From NCBI RefSeq assembly GCF_000772945.1, contig NZ_JPVN01000013.1:60815-124814 (forward strand): a stretch of DNA of 64,000 nucleotides. Reading direction: 5' to 3'. Within the stretch, counting starts at the first letter, position 1. Each line of letters opens with the position of its first letter. A model generated the notes under the pieces. It did not search any database. It was not told where the DNA came from and saw only the letters and a program-made list of their open reading frames with translations. Source of the DNA: Ureibacillus manganicus DSM 26584. GTDB lineage: Bacteria; Bacillota; Bacilli; Bacillales_A; Planococcaceae. The position numbers were made by a program, and so were the translations under genes. Below are positions 1 through 12,299 of the stretch, in pieces.

Positions 1-2254
<2,254 letters not shown>

Positions 2255-2274
2255 TTTAGTTCCGTCCTTTCTCC

Positions 2275-3054
2275 TTATGCTTCTTGTTCTACCGTTTCGT
2301 CTTCAATACCAAGTTCTTTTTTAATCCAGTCATAACCTTCAGCTTCTAAACGGTGTGCTAATTCTGGACCACCTGATTTAACAACGCGGCCTTGCATCAT
2401 TACGTGTACATGATCTGGTGTGATGTAGTTAAGTAAACGTTGGTAGTGAGTAATTGCTAAGCAACCAAATCCTTCACCGCGCATTTCGTTAATACCTTTA
2501 GCAACAACTTTTAATGCATCGATATCTAAACCAGAGTCAATTTCGTCAAGTATTGCGAATGTAGGTTTGATCATCATTAATTGTAGAATTTCGTTACGTT
2601 TCTTTTCCCCACCAGAGAACCCTTCGTTTAAGTAACGTTGAGCCATGTCTTGGTCCATATCTAAGAAATCCATTGTTTTATCTAATTCGCGGATGAATTT
2701 CATTAATGAGATTTCATTTCCTTCACCACGACGAGCATTTATAGCAGAACGCACAAAGTCTGCATTTGTTACACCAGAAATTTCTGATGGATATTGCATA
2801 GCTAAGAACAGACCAGCTTGTGCTCTTTCGTCAACTTCCATTTCAAGCACGTTTTCTCCGTCTAATTCAATTGTACCTTGTGTTACTTCATATTTTGGAT
2901 GCCCCATGATTGCTGACGCTAACGTAGACTTACCTGTACCGTTAGGACCCATGATTGCATGAACTTCGTTTGTATTAATTGTAAGGTTTACACCCTTAAG
3001 AATTTCTTTGTCTTCAATCGATACGTGAAGATCTTTTATAACTAGTGTAGACAT
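2275..3054 (-). CDS. sufC: Fe-S cluster assembly ATPase SufC
   Basis: ABC-type soluble ATPase that drives conformational change of the SufB-SufD scaffold. Visible motifs are Walker A GPNGTGKS at residues 36-43, the Suf-type signature FSGGE at 146-150 and Walker B ending ILDE at 168-171, followed by the SGLDIDAL D-loop region. The 259-residue length is normal. The ATG at 3054 is preceded by GGAGGG seven bases upstream. It is the first gene of the suf operon in this window, and the 480 bases upstream must hold the operon promoter. Confidence 0.97.
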   Translation of the reverse strand: MSTLVIKDLHVSIEDKEILKGVNLTINTNEVHAIMGPNGTGKSTLASAIMGHPKYEVTQGTIELDGENVLEMEVDERAQAGLFLAMQYPSEISGVTNADFVRSAINARRGEGNEISLMKFIRELDKTMDFLDMDQDMAQRYLNEGFSGGEKKRNEILQLMMIKPTFAILDEIDSGLDIDALKVVAKGINEMRGEGFGCLAITHYQRLLNYITPDHVHVMMQGRVVKSGGPELAHRLEAEGYDWIKKELGIEDETVEQEA

Positions 3055-3530
3055 TATTTTCCCTCCGATTGTACTTTGAATGGTAAAACCATTACTAATT
3101 TATTATCATTCTAATCTTAACCGAAAACCCATGAGCATGCAAAGCATTTATTCGCAAGTGGATTTCCCACGATAAAATCCAATTAAATAAAGAAAATTTT
3201 AAAGCATTTAATAATGTTAATAAATGGTTTCTGACGAAATTTGCAATCATCTATTTTCAATAAACTTTTTCTAATTGAGAATATAATTCAATCAGAGAGA
3301 GGTATAATTTTTTTGAAAAATAGCAATATGTATAGAATACCCGAAAAGGATGAATTCTTATCATAAACAACAAAAACAATTGATTCCTAAAATGGCTACG
3401 GTTTTTTATCTTGTGTAAATTCGTTTTTGTATGAAGTGAAAGGAATTAGTGTTAAGGGGAATATTTCCAATGAATCACACACCATTTGTCCTTTAGGCGA
3501 CCTTCAAACAAAAAACAAACAAGCTAAAGC
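3055..3530. other. Intergenic region carrying the suf promoter, no gene seen
   Basis: About 480 AT-rich bases separate sufC from the gltB terminator. No convincing open reading frame, RNA structure or repeat was found on either strand. The promoter for sufC-sufD-sufS must lie here on the minus strand, but no pair of consensus -35 and -10 boxes with correct spacing stands out, so none is claimed. Confidence 0.5.
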
Positions 3531-3532
3531 AC

Positions 3533-3574
3533 AAAAAAAGCGTTTCCCGGTATGGATTAGATCCGAAAAACGCC
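3533..3574 (-). terminator. Rho-independent terminator of gltA-gltB
   Basis: GCGTTT at 3540-3545 pairs with AAACGC at 3568-3573, and an inner GGAT/ATCC stem (3554-3557 with 3561-3564) closes the loop. Read on the minus strand it is followed by a run of seven T (A tract at 3533-3539). It begins six bases after the gltB stop codon. Confidence 0.8.
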
Positions 3575-3579
3575 TAACA

Positions 3580-5058
3580 TTACTTTTTAACTTCTGAAGA
3601 TAAAAACTCATCAACACTCTCAGCAACTGCTCGACCTTCTTTGATGGCCCAAACGACAAGACTTTGGCCACGCCTTGCATCTCCTGCAACAAACACTCCA
3701 TCAACATTTGTTTTGAAATCTCTAGCGGATGCTTTTACTCGATTATTTGTAACAGTCACACCAAATTGAAGTGGCAATGATTTTTCTACACCATCAAAAC
3801 CAATGGCTACAAATATAACCTGTGCCGGCCATACTCTTTCAGTTCCAGGAATTTCCTTAAAATAATAAAACCCGTCTTCACCTAAAATCTTTTCCATATG
3901 AATTGTATGAAGCTCTTTTACACAACCATCTTTGTCTGAAATGATTTTTTGTGTTTGTATACAATATTCCCGTGGATCTTCTCCTTGAATTGCTTTTGCT
4001 TCCTCATATGCATAATCTAACTTATATACATTTGGATCTTGTGGCCATGGTGTGTCTTCTAATCTTGTTTTCGGCAATTGAGGATGTTTTCCAAATTGGA
4101 CGACAGATCGTGCTTTTTGACGTATAGCTGTAGCCACGCAATCGGCTCCCGTATCGCCACCTCCAATAACAATTACATCTTTTCTCTTTACATCTATCGC
4201 AAGGTCATCTTTAAAATTTGAATCTAGTAAACTCTTAGTCACACCTGTTAAATAGTCCATAGCGTAATGAACACCTACTGCTTCACTACCATCAATGCGC
4301 AGTTTCCGTTGTTCTTGAGCACCTGTACATAAAATGACCGAATCATAGCGCGAAACTAATACCTTTGGAGAAATATCCTTTCCGATTTCGGTATCTAATA
4401 CAAATTTAACCCCTTCTTGCTGAAGTAACTTAATACGACGTTCAACTACTTGCTTTTCGAGCTTCATATTTGGAATTCCATACATTAATAGCCCACCTGC
4501 TCGATCGGCTCGCTCATATACTGTTACTTTATGACCTAGGTGATTTAACTGATCAGCTGCAGCCAATCCTGCAGGACCTGAACCGACAATCGCCACCTTT
4601 TTACCGGACCTGTGCAATGGAATTCTGGGTGTAATCCAATTATTTTCGAATCCTTTATCAATAATAGAACGTTCAATGGATTTGATTGCTACTGCAGGTT
4701 CATTTAAAGCAAGTGTACATGACCCTTCACAAGGGGCTGGACATACACGACCTGTAAATTCCGGAAAATTATTCGTCATTTGAAGACGTTGTAAAGCCTC
4801 TTTCCAATGCCCTTTATATACTAAATCATTCCATTCAGGTATGACATTTTGAATTGGACAACCTGCAGCTGTTCCACGAATTTCTATCCCCATGTGGCAA
4901 AATGGTATGCCGCAATCCATACAACGTGCACCTTGAGTTTGTAATGCTGCATCTGATAGCCGTTTTGTATATTCATTCCAATTGTTAATTCGCTCTATTG
5001 GAGGCTTTTCTTTCGTAGTCTCTCTCTTATAATCCTTAAATCCAGTAGGTTTACCCAT
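3580..5058 (-). CDS. gltB: Glutamate synthase [NADPH] small subunit
   Basis: Provides electrons from NADPH through FAD to the large subunit, which makes two glutamates from glutamine and 2-oxoglutarate. The 492-residue protein has N-terminal Fe-S cysteines (C46, C49, C54 and C106, C110, C114), an FAD fold GSGPAG at 159-164 and an NADPH fold around [11 protein letters not shown] (about 297-307), the classical GltD layout. The ATG follows AAAGGGGGG and lies 15 bases after the large-subunit stop, so the two are one operon. It is gltB in Bacillus naming and gltD elsewhere. A terminator follows directly. Confidence 0.97.
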   Translation of the reverse strand: MGKPTGFKDYKRETTKEKPPIERINNWNEYTKRLSDAALQTQGARCMDCGIPFCHMGIEIRGTAAGCPIQNVIPEWNDLVYKGHWKEALQRLQMTNNFPEFTGRVCPAPCEGSCTLALNEPAVAIKSIERSIIDKGFENNWITPRIPLHRSGKKVAIVGSGPAGLAAADQLNHLGHKVTVYERADRAGGLLMYGIPNMKLEKQVVERRIKLLQQEGVKFVLDTEIGKDISPKVLVSRYDSVILCTGAQEQRKLRIDGSEAVGVHYAMDYLTGVTKSLLDSNFKDDLAIDVKRKDVIVIGGGDTGADCVATAIRQKARSVVQFGKHPQLPKTRLEDTPWPQDPNVYKLDYAYEEAKAIQGEDPREYCIQTQKIISDKDGCVKELHTIHMEKILGEDGFYYFKEIPGTERVWPAQVIFVAIGFDGVEKSLPLQFGVTVTNNRVKASARDFKTNVDGVFVAGDARRGQSLVVWAIKEGRAVAESVDEFLSSEVKK

Positions 5059-5073
5059 GCTTGAATCCCCCCT

Positions 5074-8000
5074 TTATTTTAAAATGACTTCTTTAGCGCC
5101 AGTTGTTTCAATAAAAGCTTGCATTGCAGCATCGTCCTCAGTAAGTCCAATTAATTTATGTCTATTGATTTTTTCAATCATCGTTTGATAATCTGTTGGA
5201 ACAACTTTAATGAATTTAGGAACGAATTGATTCAATTTTGCTAGTATGTCGAGAGCAATTGTACTATCCGTTTGTTCTAAATGTTCGATAATCATTGAAC
5301 GAACTAAACTAATTTCCTCTTTCTCTGTAAGTTTTTCAAATTGGACCATCTCCATATTACAACTAGCTTTTAAGTTAGCTTCATCCGTAGGTAAAACATA
5401 TGCAATCCCACCACTCATTCCGGCTGCAAAGTTTTTCCCCACGTCTCCTAAAATCACGACTCTTCCACCTGTCATATATTCACAACCATGATCCCCGATT
5501 CCTTCAACGACGATATTAGCACCACTATTTCGAACTGCAAAGCGTTCTCCAGCACGTCCATTAATAAATGCGGTACCACTTGTTGCACCATATAAGCATA
5601 CATTACCTGCAATGACGTTTTTCTCTTGCTCCCCTTTGATGGGAGCGATGGCAACTAACTTACCACCAGATAGCCCTTTACCAAAATAATCATTCACATC
5701 GCCAATCACAGAAAGCGTCAGACCACGAGGAGCGAATGCGCCAAAACTTTGACCTGCATGACCACTGAACTTCAATGTAATTGTGTTTTCTTTTAAACCT
5801 TCCTCACCGTACTTTCTAGTTATCTCACTTCCGATTATTGTTCCAACTACTCGGTCTGTATTTTTAATCTCGTATTCTAGCTCGACCTTCACTTTTTCCT
5901 TAATGCTTTTTTCAACTTTAGCTAACAACACGCGCATATCCAACGTGTCATCAATTTGAAGGTCTTGATCTTGTTGTTTTGTTTTCGTTCCTTTTACTTG
6001 ATAAAGTAATGAAGATAAATCTATTTGGCTTGCTTTCCAATGTTTCTTTGCACGCTTACTCACTTGTAATACATCTGTTCGTCCAACCATTTCTTCTACA
6101 GTTCTGAAGCCCAGTTTTGCCATGTATTCTCGCATTTCTTCAGCTACAAATTTCATATAGTTCACAACATATTCTGGTTTCCCCGTAAATTTTTCACGTA
6201 ACTCTGGGTTTTGTGTCGCAACCCCCACTGGACAAGTATCTAAATGACAAGCTCGCATCATCACACACCCTAATACAATCAATGGTGCCGTTGCAAAACC
6301 GTATTCCTCTGCACCGAGTAATGCTGCCATCACAACATCTTTTCCCGTCATTAACTTTCCATCAGTCTCTAACGTTACTCGATTACGAAGTCCATTTAAC
6401 ATCAACGTCTGATGCGCTTCTGCTAACCCTAATTCCCATGGTAATCCTGTATGTTTTATTGAAGTTTTTGGGGATGCTCCTGTACCACCATCATATCCTG
6501 ATATAACAATTACATCTGCCCCACCTTTTGCTACACCTGCTGCTATTGTTCCAACGCCTGCTTTTGCAACTAATTTAACGGAAATACGTGCATAATGATT
6601 AGCATTTTTCAAATCGTATATAAGCTCGGCTAAATCTTCAATCGAATAGATATCATGATGTGGCGGAGGGGAAATTAATCCGACGCCTGGTGTTGATCCA
6701 CGCACTTCGGCCACCCAAGGATATACTTTATTACCTGGTAGTTGACCACCTTCACCAGGTTTAGCTCCTTGAGCTACTTTAATTTGTAGTTCTTCTGCAT
6801 TTACTAAGTAATGTGATTTCACTCCAAAACGGCCAGATGCAATCTGTTTTATGGCACTGTTGCGGTTATCTCCGTTCTTATCGATTTTAAACCGCGCAGG
6901 GTGTTCCCCACCTTCTCCAGAATTAGAACGTCCACCAAGACGGTTCATTGCAATGGCTAAAGTTTCATGAGCTTCTTGTGAAATCGAACCAAAAGACATC
7001 GCTCCTGTTTTGAAACGTTTTACAATCGAATCCACTGATTCAACTTCTTCTATAGGAATTGGTTTTACATCTTTTCTAATTTCAAATAAATTTCTTAAAA
7101 ATCCTACCCTTTCTTCATTTGCCATTTCAGCAAACATTCGGTATAGCCCAATATCATTTTTGCGAGTTGCCCATTGTAATGTATGGATGGTTTTTGGATT
7201 AAAAGCATGATGTTCGCCATTTGCACGCCATTGAAAATCACTACCTGATTCTAATTCCTCAGTTGAGTTAAGGGCCTCTGCATGGCGCTTAAATGCTTCT
7301 TCCCCAATAGTTACAAGATCAATCCCATCAATTTGCGAAGCAGTGCCTGTGAAATACTTATCAATCACCTTTTTACTAATCCCTACAGCCTCATAAATTT
7401 GAGCACCACGATAAGATTGAACAGTTGAGATCCCCATTTTTGACATTACTTTTACGACACCATCAGTTATCCCTTTACGATAGTTTTTCACTGCATCTTT
7501 GTAACTTAAGCTAAGATGTCCATCTTCAACTAGGTTAGAAATCGTTGCATAGGCTAAGTATGGATTTACCGCATCAACACCAAAACCAATAAGGGCGGCG
7601 AAGTGATGTACTTCACGAGCCTCACCACTATTTGCAATAATACTAACTTTTGTTCGATTCCCTGTACGAACTAAATATTGATGTAATCCACTTGCCGCTA
7701 GCAAAATTGGAATTGTTGGTGTATTTGGATCTTCTAATTCGTCAGATAAAACAATTAAACTCATACTTTCTTTAATTGCGATTTCTGCTTCTTTAAAAAT
7801 TCTATCTAACTCATTTTCCAAAGATTCCAAAAACTCTAATGAGATTACTCTACTTCTAAAATACTTATCATCTAATTGAACAATTTGATTGTATTCATTT
7901 GTAGTTAATATAGGTGATTCCAAAAAAATGCGCTTTACATTTTTACTATTCGGATATAGTAAATTCCCTTCCGCACCTAAAAGGGTCATCGTTGAAGTGA

Positions 8001-9588
8001 CAATATGTTCTCGAATCGAATCAATTGGGGGATTTGTTACTTGTGCAAATAATTGCTTAAAGTAATTAAATAAAGATTGAGGTCGATCTGATAACACAGC
8101 TAATGGTGTATCGTTCCCCATCGAGCCGATGGGATCTTTTCCGCTAGAAGAAATCGGATGAATATACTTATGAACATCTTCATAAGTGTATCCAAATACT
8201 TTTTGCCTCAGCGTAAGTTGTTGAATCTCCCGCTTTTCTTCACTTTTGCTATGAATTGAGACTTTATTTTCCTCTAACCATTGTGCGTAAGGTTCTTTAC
8301 TTGCCATTTCACTTTTTAAATCATCGTCTGATATGATTTTCCCTAACTCCAAGTCGATTAAAAGCATCTTACCTGGACTTAACCGTTCCTTGTATAATAC
8401 GTTTTCTTCCTCAATATCAACGACACCAACCTCAGATGAGAAAACGATCATATCATCTTTTGTCACATAATATCGTGCTGGTCGCAATCCATTACGATCT
8501 AGTATAGATCCTATTTGTTTACCATCTGTAAAACATATTGCTGTGGGGCCATCCCAAGGCTCCATTAAATTCGCGTGATATTCATAAAATGCTTTCTTCT
8601 CTTTTGTAATATGGGGGTTTTCAGTCCACGGCTCTGGAATTAACATCATTGCTGTATGGGCAGGAGTACGACCCGCTAGAACAAAAAATTCAAAGGCATT
8701 ATCTAACATCGATGAATCTGAACCTGACTGATCGATAATTGGTAACACTTTTTGTAAATCCTCTCCAAATGCCTTTGAGATAAACTGTTGTTCACGTGCA
8801 GTCATCCAATTAACGTTTCCGCGCAATGTGTTAATTTCACCATTATGAACAATGTAACGATTTGGATGAGCGCGTTCCCAGCTTGGAAATGTGTTTGTAG
8901 AATAACGAGAATGTACAATAGCAAATGCAGAGATAAAACTCTCATCTTGCAAATCAATGTAAAATTCACTTACTTCCCTCGGTGTTAACAAACCTTTAAA
9001 TACTATTGTTTGGCTTGACATGCTAGGGCAATAAAATTTCAAATTATTGTTTTTCGACCAATTTTCCGCTTGTTTACGAATTAAATATAGTTTCCTTTCA
9101 AAAGCTTGCGAATCTGTTACATTGTTTGCTCTTATAAATACTTGCCGTACAATAGGTGCTGTTCTTTTTGCAGTCTCACTTAATATTTCCTTGTTCGTCG
9201 GAACAGTTCTCCAATCTATTAGACTTAGACCTTCTTGTTCTATTAACTGATTGATTTTGTTTTCAATCGTTTGTCTCTCTACTTCGTTTTCAGTAAAAAA
9301 TAGTTGCCCAACCCCGTACTCACCTCTTTTTGGTAACTGCAACTCAGTACAATTCACCTTAAAAAAAGCATCTGGAATTTGAACCATAAGCCCTGCCCCG
9401 TCACCTGTTTTTCCGTCGCCTCCGCGTCCCGCACGGTGTTCTAAGCGACATAACATTTCCAACCCGTTTTTGACAATCTCATGGGACGCATTCCCCTTTA
9501 TGTTTGCGTAAAAACCAATACCACAAGCATCATGCTCAAACGTTGGATTATATAGGCCTTGTGCGTTTGGAAGTTGATGAAACGTCAT
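5074..9588 (-). CDS. gltA: Glutamate synthase [NADPH] large subunit
   Basis: Catalytic subunit of GOGAT: glutamine hydrolysis in the N-terminal Ntn-amidotransferase domain, ammonia channelling, and reductive amination of 2-oxoglutarate on FMN. The 1504 residues match the family (about 1500). A short propeptide precedes Cys22 in EHDACGIG, the expected mature N-terminal nucleophile. The FMN-binding domain contains GEGGEHPARF and the 3Fe-4S cysteines in CHLDTCPVG, and the glycine-rich GXGXG repeat domain closes the protein. The start is divergent from gltC with a 119-base gap, the arrangement known in B. subtilis, where GltC activates this operon. It is gltB in enterobacterial naming. Confidence 0.98.
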   Translation of the reverse strand: MTFHQLPNAQGLYNPTFEHDACGIGFYANIKGNASHEIVKNGLEMLCRLEHRAGRGGDGKTGDGAGLMVQIPDAFFKVNCTELQLPKRGEYGVGQLFFTENEVERQTIENKINQLIEQEGLSLIDWRTVPTNKEILSETAKRTAPIVRQVFIRANNVTDSQAFERKLYLIRKQAENWSKNNNLKFYCPSMSSQTIVFKGLLTPREVSEFYIDLQDESFISAFAIVHSRYSTNTFPSWERAHPNRYIVHNGEINTLRGNVNWMTAREQQFISKAFGEDLQKVLPIIDQSGSDSSMLDNAFEFFVLAGRTPAHTAMMLIPEPWTENPHITKEKKAFYEYHANLMEPWDGPTAICFTDGKQIGSILDRNGLRPARYYVTKDDMIVFSSEVGVVDIEEENVLYKERLSPGKMLLIDLELGKIISDDDLKSEMASKEPYAQWLEENKVSIHSKSEEKREIQQLTLRQKVFGYTYEDVHKYIHPISSSGKDPIGSMGNDTPLAVLSDRPQSLFNYFKQLFAQVTNPPIDSIREHIVTSTMTLLGAEGNLLYPNSKNVKRIFLESPILTTNEYNQIVQLDDKYFRSRVISLEFLESLENELDRIFKEAEIAIKESMSLIVLSDELEDPNTPTIPILLAASGLHQYLVRTGNRTKVSIIANSGEAREVHHFAALIGFGVDAVNPYLAYATISNLVEDGHLSLSYKDAVKNYRKGITDGVVKVMSKMGISTVQSYRGAQIYEAVGISKKVIDKYFTGTASQIDGIDLVTIGEEAFKRHAEALNSTEELESGSDFQWRANGEHHAFNPKTIHTLQWATRKNDIGLYRMFAEMANEERVGFLRNLFEIRKDVKPIPIEEVESVDSIVKRFKTGAMSFGSISQEAHETLAIAMNRLGGRSNSGEGGEHPARFKIDKNGDNRNSAIKQIASGRFGVKSHYLVNAEELQIKVAQGAKPGEGGQLPGNKVYPWVAEVRGSTPGVGLISPPPHHDIYSIEDLAELIYDLKNANHYARISVKLVAKAGVGTIAAGVAKGGADVIVISGYDGGTGASPKTSIKHTGLPWELGLAEAHQTLMLNGLRNRVTLETDGKLMTGKDVVMAALLGAEEYGFATAPLIVLGCVMMRACHLDTCPVGVATQNPELREKFTGKPEYVVNYMKFVAEEMREYMAKLGFRTVEEMVGRTDVLQVSKRAKKHWKASQIDLSSLLYQVKGTKTKQQDQDLQIDDTLDMRVLLAKVEKSIKEKVKVELEYEIKNTDRVVGTIIGSEITRKYGEEGLKENTITLKFSGHAGQSFGAFAPRGLTLSVIGDVNDYFGKGLSGGKLVAIAPIKGEQEKNVIAGNVCLYGATSGTAFINGRAGERFAVRNSGANIVVEGIGDHGCEYMTGGRVVILGDVGKNFAAGMSGGIAYVLPTDEANLKASCNMEMVQFEKLTEKEEISLVRSMIIEHLEQTDSTIALDILAKLNQFVPKFIKVVPTDYQTMIEKINRHKLIGLTEDDAAMQAFIETTGAKEVILK

Positions 9589-9635
9589 ACTTTTCCCCCC
9601 ATATCTTCAAATTTAACGTATTTACATTTTATTGC

Positions 9636-9669
9636 ATTTAAACTAATATTAATAATATATAGTTTAAAT
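9636..9669. promoter_or_regulatory. Candidate GltC operator: 10-bp perfect inverted repeat
   Basis: ATTTAAACTA at 9636-9645 is perfectly repeated in inverse orientation as TAGTTTAAAT at 9660-9669, with a 14-base spacer. It sits mid-way between the divergent gltA and gltC starts, where LysR-type activators bind. A weak TAAAAT -10 for gltA lies just to its left. Assignment to GltC is inferred from position and symmetry. Confidence 0.55.
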
Positions 9670-9676
9670 GGAATTA

Positions 9677-9691
9677 ATCTATTTATGAGAT
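9677..9691. promoter_or_regulatory. Second LysR-type dyad near gltC (ATCT-N7-AGAT)
   Basis: ATCT at 9677-9680 and AGAT at 9688-9691 form a 15-bp interrupted dyad of the T-N11-A form typical of LysR-family sites. It directly precedes the gltC ribosome site, so binding here could give autorepression. This is inferred from sequence form and position only. Confidence 0.4.
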
Positions 9692-9707
9692 AAAAGGGGT
9701 GGGAATA

Positions 9708-10610
9708 TTGGAATTACGGCAATTACGATACTTTGTGGAAGTGGCAGAAAGAGAACATATTTCTGAAGCTGCTGAACATCTACATGTAGCCCAATCTGCG
9801 GTTTCTAGACAAATTGCAAATCTAGAAGACGAGCTTGGTACACCACTTTTTGAACGAATTGGTCGAAATGTTAAGCTAACGCCGATTGGAAAATTATTTT
9901 TAGAACATTGTATTACCGCATTGAAGGCAATTGACTTTGCAGCTAAACAAGTGGAAGAATACCTAGATCCAGCAAAAGGAACGATTAAAATCGGTTTCCC
10001 TACAAGCTTAGCAAGTTATGTACTACCAACCGTTATTTCAGCCTTCAAAAAAGAGTACCCAGATGTTTCGTTCCATTTAAGACAAGGGTCTTATCGATTT
10101 TTAATTGATGCTGTGAAAAACAGAGAATTAAATCTTGCATTTTTAGGACCTGTCCCTCCAAAAGATGAAGTGATTGACACTATGATATTATTTAGCGAAA
10201 GCATTCACGCCTTATTACCTGCAAATCATCCATTAGCTAAAAGAGAAAGCATTAACCTTTCAGACTTACGCAACGAGAAATTTGTGTTATTCCCAGAAGG
10301 TTATATTTTACATAAGGTAGCAATTGATGCATGTAAATCAGTTGGATTTATGCCAAACGTTAAGTCTGAAGGTGAAGATATGGACGCATTGAAAGGGTTA
10401 GTGGCGGCTGGAATTGGCATAACACTTCTACCTGATAGTTCCATTAACGATACAATTCCAAGGTTTACTGTAAAAGTACCGATTGAAAATCCTCAAATCA
10501 CTCGTACGGTAGGTATCATCTATCCAACAAATCGGGATATGGCTCCTTCCGAACAAGTATTTTTAGACTTTGTTAGCAACTTTTTCTCTCGTTTAACACA
10601 ATTTAGATAG
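9708..10610 (+). CDS. gltC: LysR-family activator of glutamate synthase, GltC
   Basis: LysR-type transcription factor that, in B. subtilis, activates gltAB in response to 2-oxoglutarate and represses its own gene. The N-terminal winged helix-turn-helix (SEAAEHLHVAQSAVSRQIA) is followed by a periplasmic-binding-like effector domain. The protein begins MELRQLRYFVEVAERE, essentially the B. subtilis GltC start. I chose TTG at 9708 because AAAGGGGTGG (9693-9702) is correctly spaced from it. The in-frame GTG at 9699 lies inside that ribosome site and would add only three residues. It is divergent from gltA, with candidate operators between. Confidence 0.95.
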   Translation: MELRQLRYFVEVAEREHISEAAEHLHVAQSAVSRQIANLEDELGTPLFERIGRNVKLTPIGKLFLEHCITALKAIDFAAKQVEEYLDPAKGTIKIGFPTSLASYVLPTVISAFKKEYPDVSFHLRQGSYRFLIDAVKNRELNLAFLGPVPPKDEVIDTMILFSESIHALLPANHPLAKRESINLSDLRNEKFVLFPEGYILHKVAIDACKSVGFMPNVKSEGEDMDALKGLVAAGIGITLLPDSSINDTIPRFTVKVPIENPQITRTVGIIYPTNRDMAPSEQVFLDFVSNFFSRLTQFR

Positions 10611-10620
10611 AAAAACAAAA

Positions 10621-10655
10621 GAAACTCTTGGTACAATTACCAAGAGTTTCTTCTA
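10621..10655. terminator. Bidirectional terminator between gltC and metQ
   Basis: A perfect 12-bp stem GAAACTCTTGGT (10621-10632) / ACCAAGAGTTTC (10639-10650) with a 6-base loop stands between two converging genes. It is followed by TTCTATT on the plus side and preceded by an A-rich stretch that gives T residues on the minus side. Confidence 0.85.
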
Positions 10656-10665
10656 TTAAAATATA

Positions 10666-11550
10666 TTATTCAGATACAGGAACTACTGCTCCGCTCCACT
10701 CGTTAACGATGAAATCTTGAACTTGTTTTGAACGAAGAACTTCAACTAATTTTTGAATAGCTGGGTTATCTTTGTCTTCAGAACGTACAGCAATTACGTT
10801 TACGTATTTTGATTCTGAACCTTCAATTGCAATTGAATCTTCAATTGGATTAATACCAGCATCGATTGCGAAGTTTGAGTTGATAACAACTGCATCTCCT
10901 TCGCCTTCTTCGTAGTAAGTAACTAACATTTCAGGGTTTGATCCGTTATCAATTACAATATTCTTTGGATTTTCAACAATATCATCCGTAGTTGCAGTTG
11001 TTTTCTCAATTCCGTCTTTAAGTTTAATTAGACCTTCAACTTCAAGAAGTGATAAAATACGGCCTTGGTCTGTTACAGAGTTTGAAATAATAATTGTTGC
11101 ACCATCAGGAAGTTCATCTAATGATTTGTATTTTTGTGAATAGATACCGATTGGCTCAACATGGATTCCACCAGCATTTACAAAATCATAACCTTTTTGT
11201 GCAATTTCATCTTCTAAATAAGGAATGTGTTGGAAATAGTTTGCATCTAATTCACCAGAATCTAAATCTTGGTTTGGCATTACATAATCTTGGTAACCTT
11301 CAATAACTAATTCAATACCTTCTTCAGCTAAAATCGGTTTTGCTTGCTCTAAAACTAACTCATGAATACCAAAAGAAGCACCTACTGTTAATGTAACTGG
11401 TTCTGTATTTTCAGAAGTTGTGTTTTCTGTATTTGTTGTATCTTCATTTGTAGAAGCGTTGTTTTCAGTTGTTTTCTCTTCAGCAGTACCACATGCAGCT
11501 AATACTACTACTAATAACGATAAGATTAAAAATGATAATAATTTTTTCAT
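10666..11550 (-). CDS. metQ: Methionine ABC transporter substrate-binding lipoprotein MetQ
   Basis: Extracytoplasmic lipoprotein that captures D/L-methionine for the MetNI importer. The signal peptide ends in the lipobox LAAC with the lipidated cysteine at residue 20, followed by a low-complexity Thr/Glu/Asn linker (about 23-50) and the NlpA-type binding domain (SFGIHELVLEQAKPIL, later NYFQHIPYLEDE). The ATG follows an AGGAG site. It is the third gene of metN-metI-metQ, about 80 bases after metI, and ends at a strong terminator shared with gltC. Confidence 0.96.
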   Translation of the reverse strand: MKKLLSFLILSLLVVVLAACGTAEEKTTENNASTNEDTTNTENTTSENTEPVTLTVGASFGIHELVLEQAKPILAEEGIELVIEGYQDYVMPNQDLDSGELDANYFQHIPYLEDEIAQKGYDFVNAGGIHVEPIGIYSQKYKSLDELPDGATIIISNSVTDQGRILSLLEVEGLIKLKDGIEKTTATTDDIVENPKNIVIDNGSNPEMLVTYYEEGEGDAVVINSNFAIDAGINPIEDSIAIEGSESKYVNVIAVRSEDKDNPAIQKLVEVLRSKQVQDFIVNEWSGAVVPVSE

Positions 11551-11630
11551 TTCGTAAAACTCCTCTTATTTTCTTTTTATATGTGATTGGCTTATGCCAT
11601 GAACACCAAATTGTTGTAAATTTTCTCAGT

Positions 11631-12299
11631 TTAGCGTTTATCAATTTTAGTTGTAATAAAATCACCAATGAACTGAATGATAAAGACGATCACTAGGATA
11701 AAAATTGTTGCTGCTAAAGTAACGTCATCTCTACTTCTGTTAAATCCATCGATGTACGCTAATTGACCTAAACCTCCTGCTCCAATAATCCCTGCCATTG
11801 CTGTATATCCTACAAGCGTTACAGCTGTCACTGTAATTCCTGATAATAAAGCTGGAAGTGATTCTGGAATTAGCACTTTCCAAATAATTGTCGACGTTTT
11901 TGCTCCCATGGACTTGGCAGCTTCAATTACACCTTTATCAATTTCACGTAGTGCAATGAGTACCATGCGTGCGTAAAATGGTGCTGCACCAATTATTAGC
12001 GCTGGTAAAGCCGCATTTGTACCTCTTATTGTTCCCATTAAAAATTTTGTTAATGGAACTAACAAAATAATTAACACTATAAATGGAATGGAGCGAAAGA
12101 TATTTACAATAGACCCAGTAATGAAATTTGCTACTTTGTTTGCCCAAAGCTGATGTGGACTTGTTAAAAACAATAAAATCCCAATAGCTAAACCTAATAC
12201 AAACGTTGCAACAGTTGAAATTGTGGTCATATACACTGTTTCATAGGTTGCTTCCCACATTTTTTCCCAGTTAACATTCGGAAATAATTGATTAAGCAT
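11631..12299 (-). CDS. metI: Methionine ABC transporter permease MetI
   Basis: Inner-membrane permease of the methionine importer (metP in B. subtilis). It has five or so hydrophobic segments and the permease EAA loop (EAAKSMGAKTSTIIWKVLIP, about residues 128-147) that docks to MetN. I place the start at ATG 12299, eight bases after GGAGGT. A TTG two codons upstream is too close to that site. The start overlaps the end of metN by eight bases, indicating coupling. Length 222 residues is typical. Confidence 0.95.
   Translation of the reverse strand: MLNQLFPNVNWEKMWEATYETVYMTTISTVATFVLGLAIGILLFLTSPHQLWANKVANFITGSIVNIFRSIPFIVLIILLVPLTKFLMGTIRGTNAALPALIIGAAPFYARMVLIALREIDKGVIEAAKSMGAKTSTIIWKVLIPESLPALLSGITVTAVTLVGYTAMAGIIGAGGLGQLAYIDGFNRSRDDVTLAATIFILVIVFIIQFIGDFITTKIDKR

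Noticed and set aside
3055..3530. Fur- or SufR-like operator upstream of suf
   Set aside because: AATGATAATAAATT-like AT-rich text was noticed near 3100, but symmetry is too poor to claim a site.
5246..5491. Plus-strand frames opposite gltA (also at 6213, 7010, 8788 and 9047)
   Set aside because: They are antisense shadows of a well-supported 1504-residue enzyme and have no ribosome sites.
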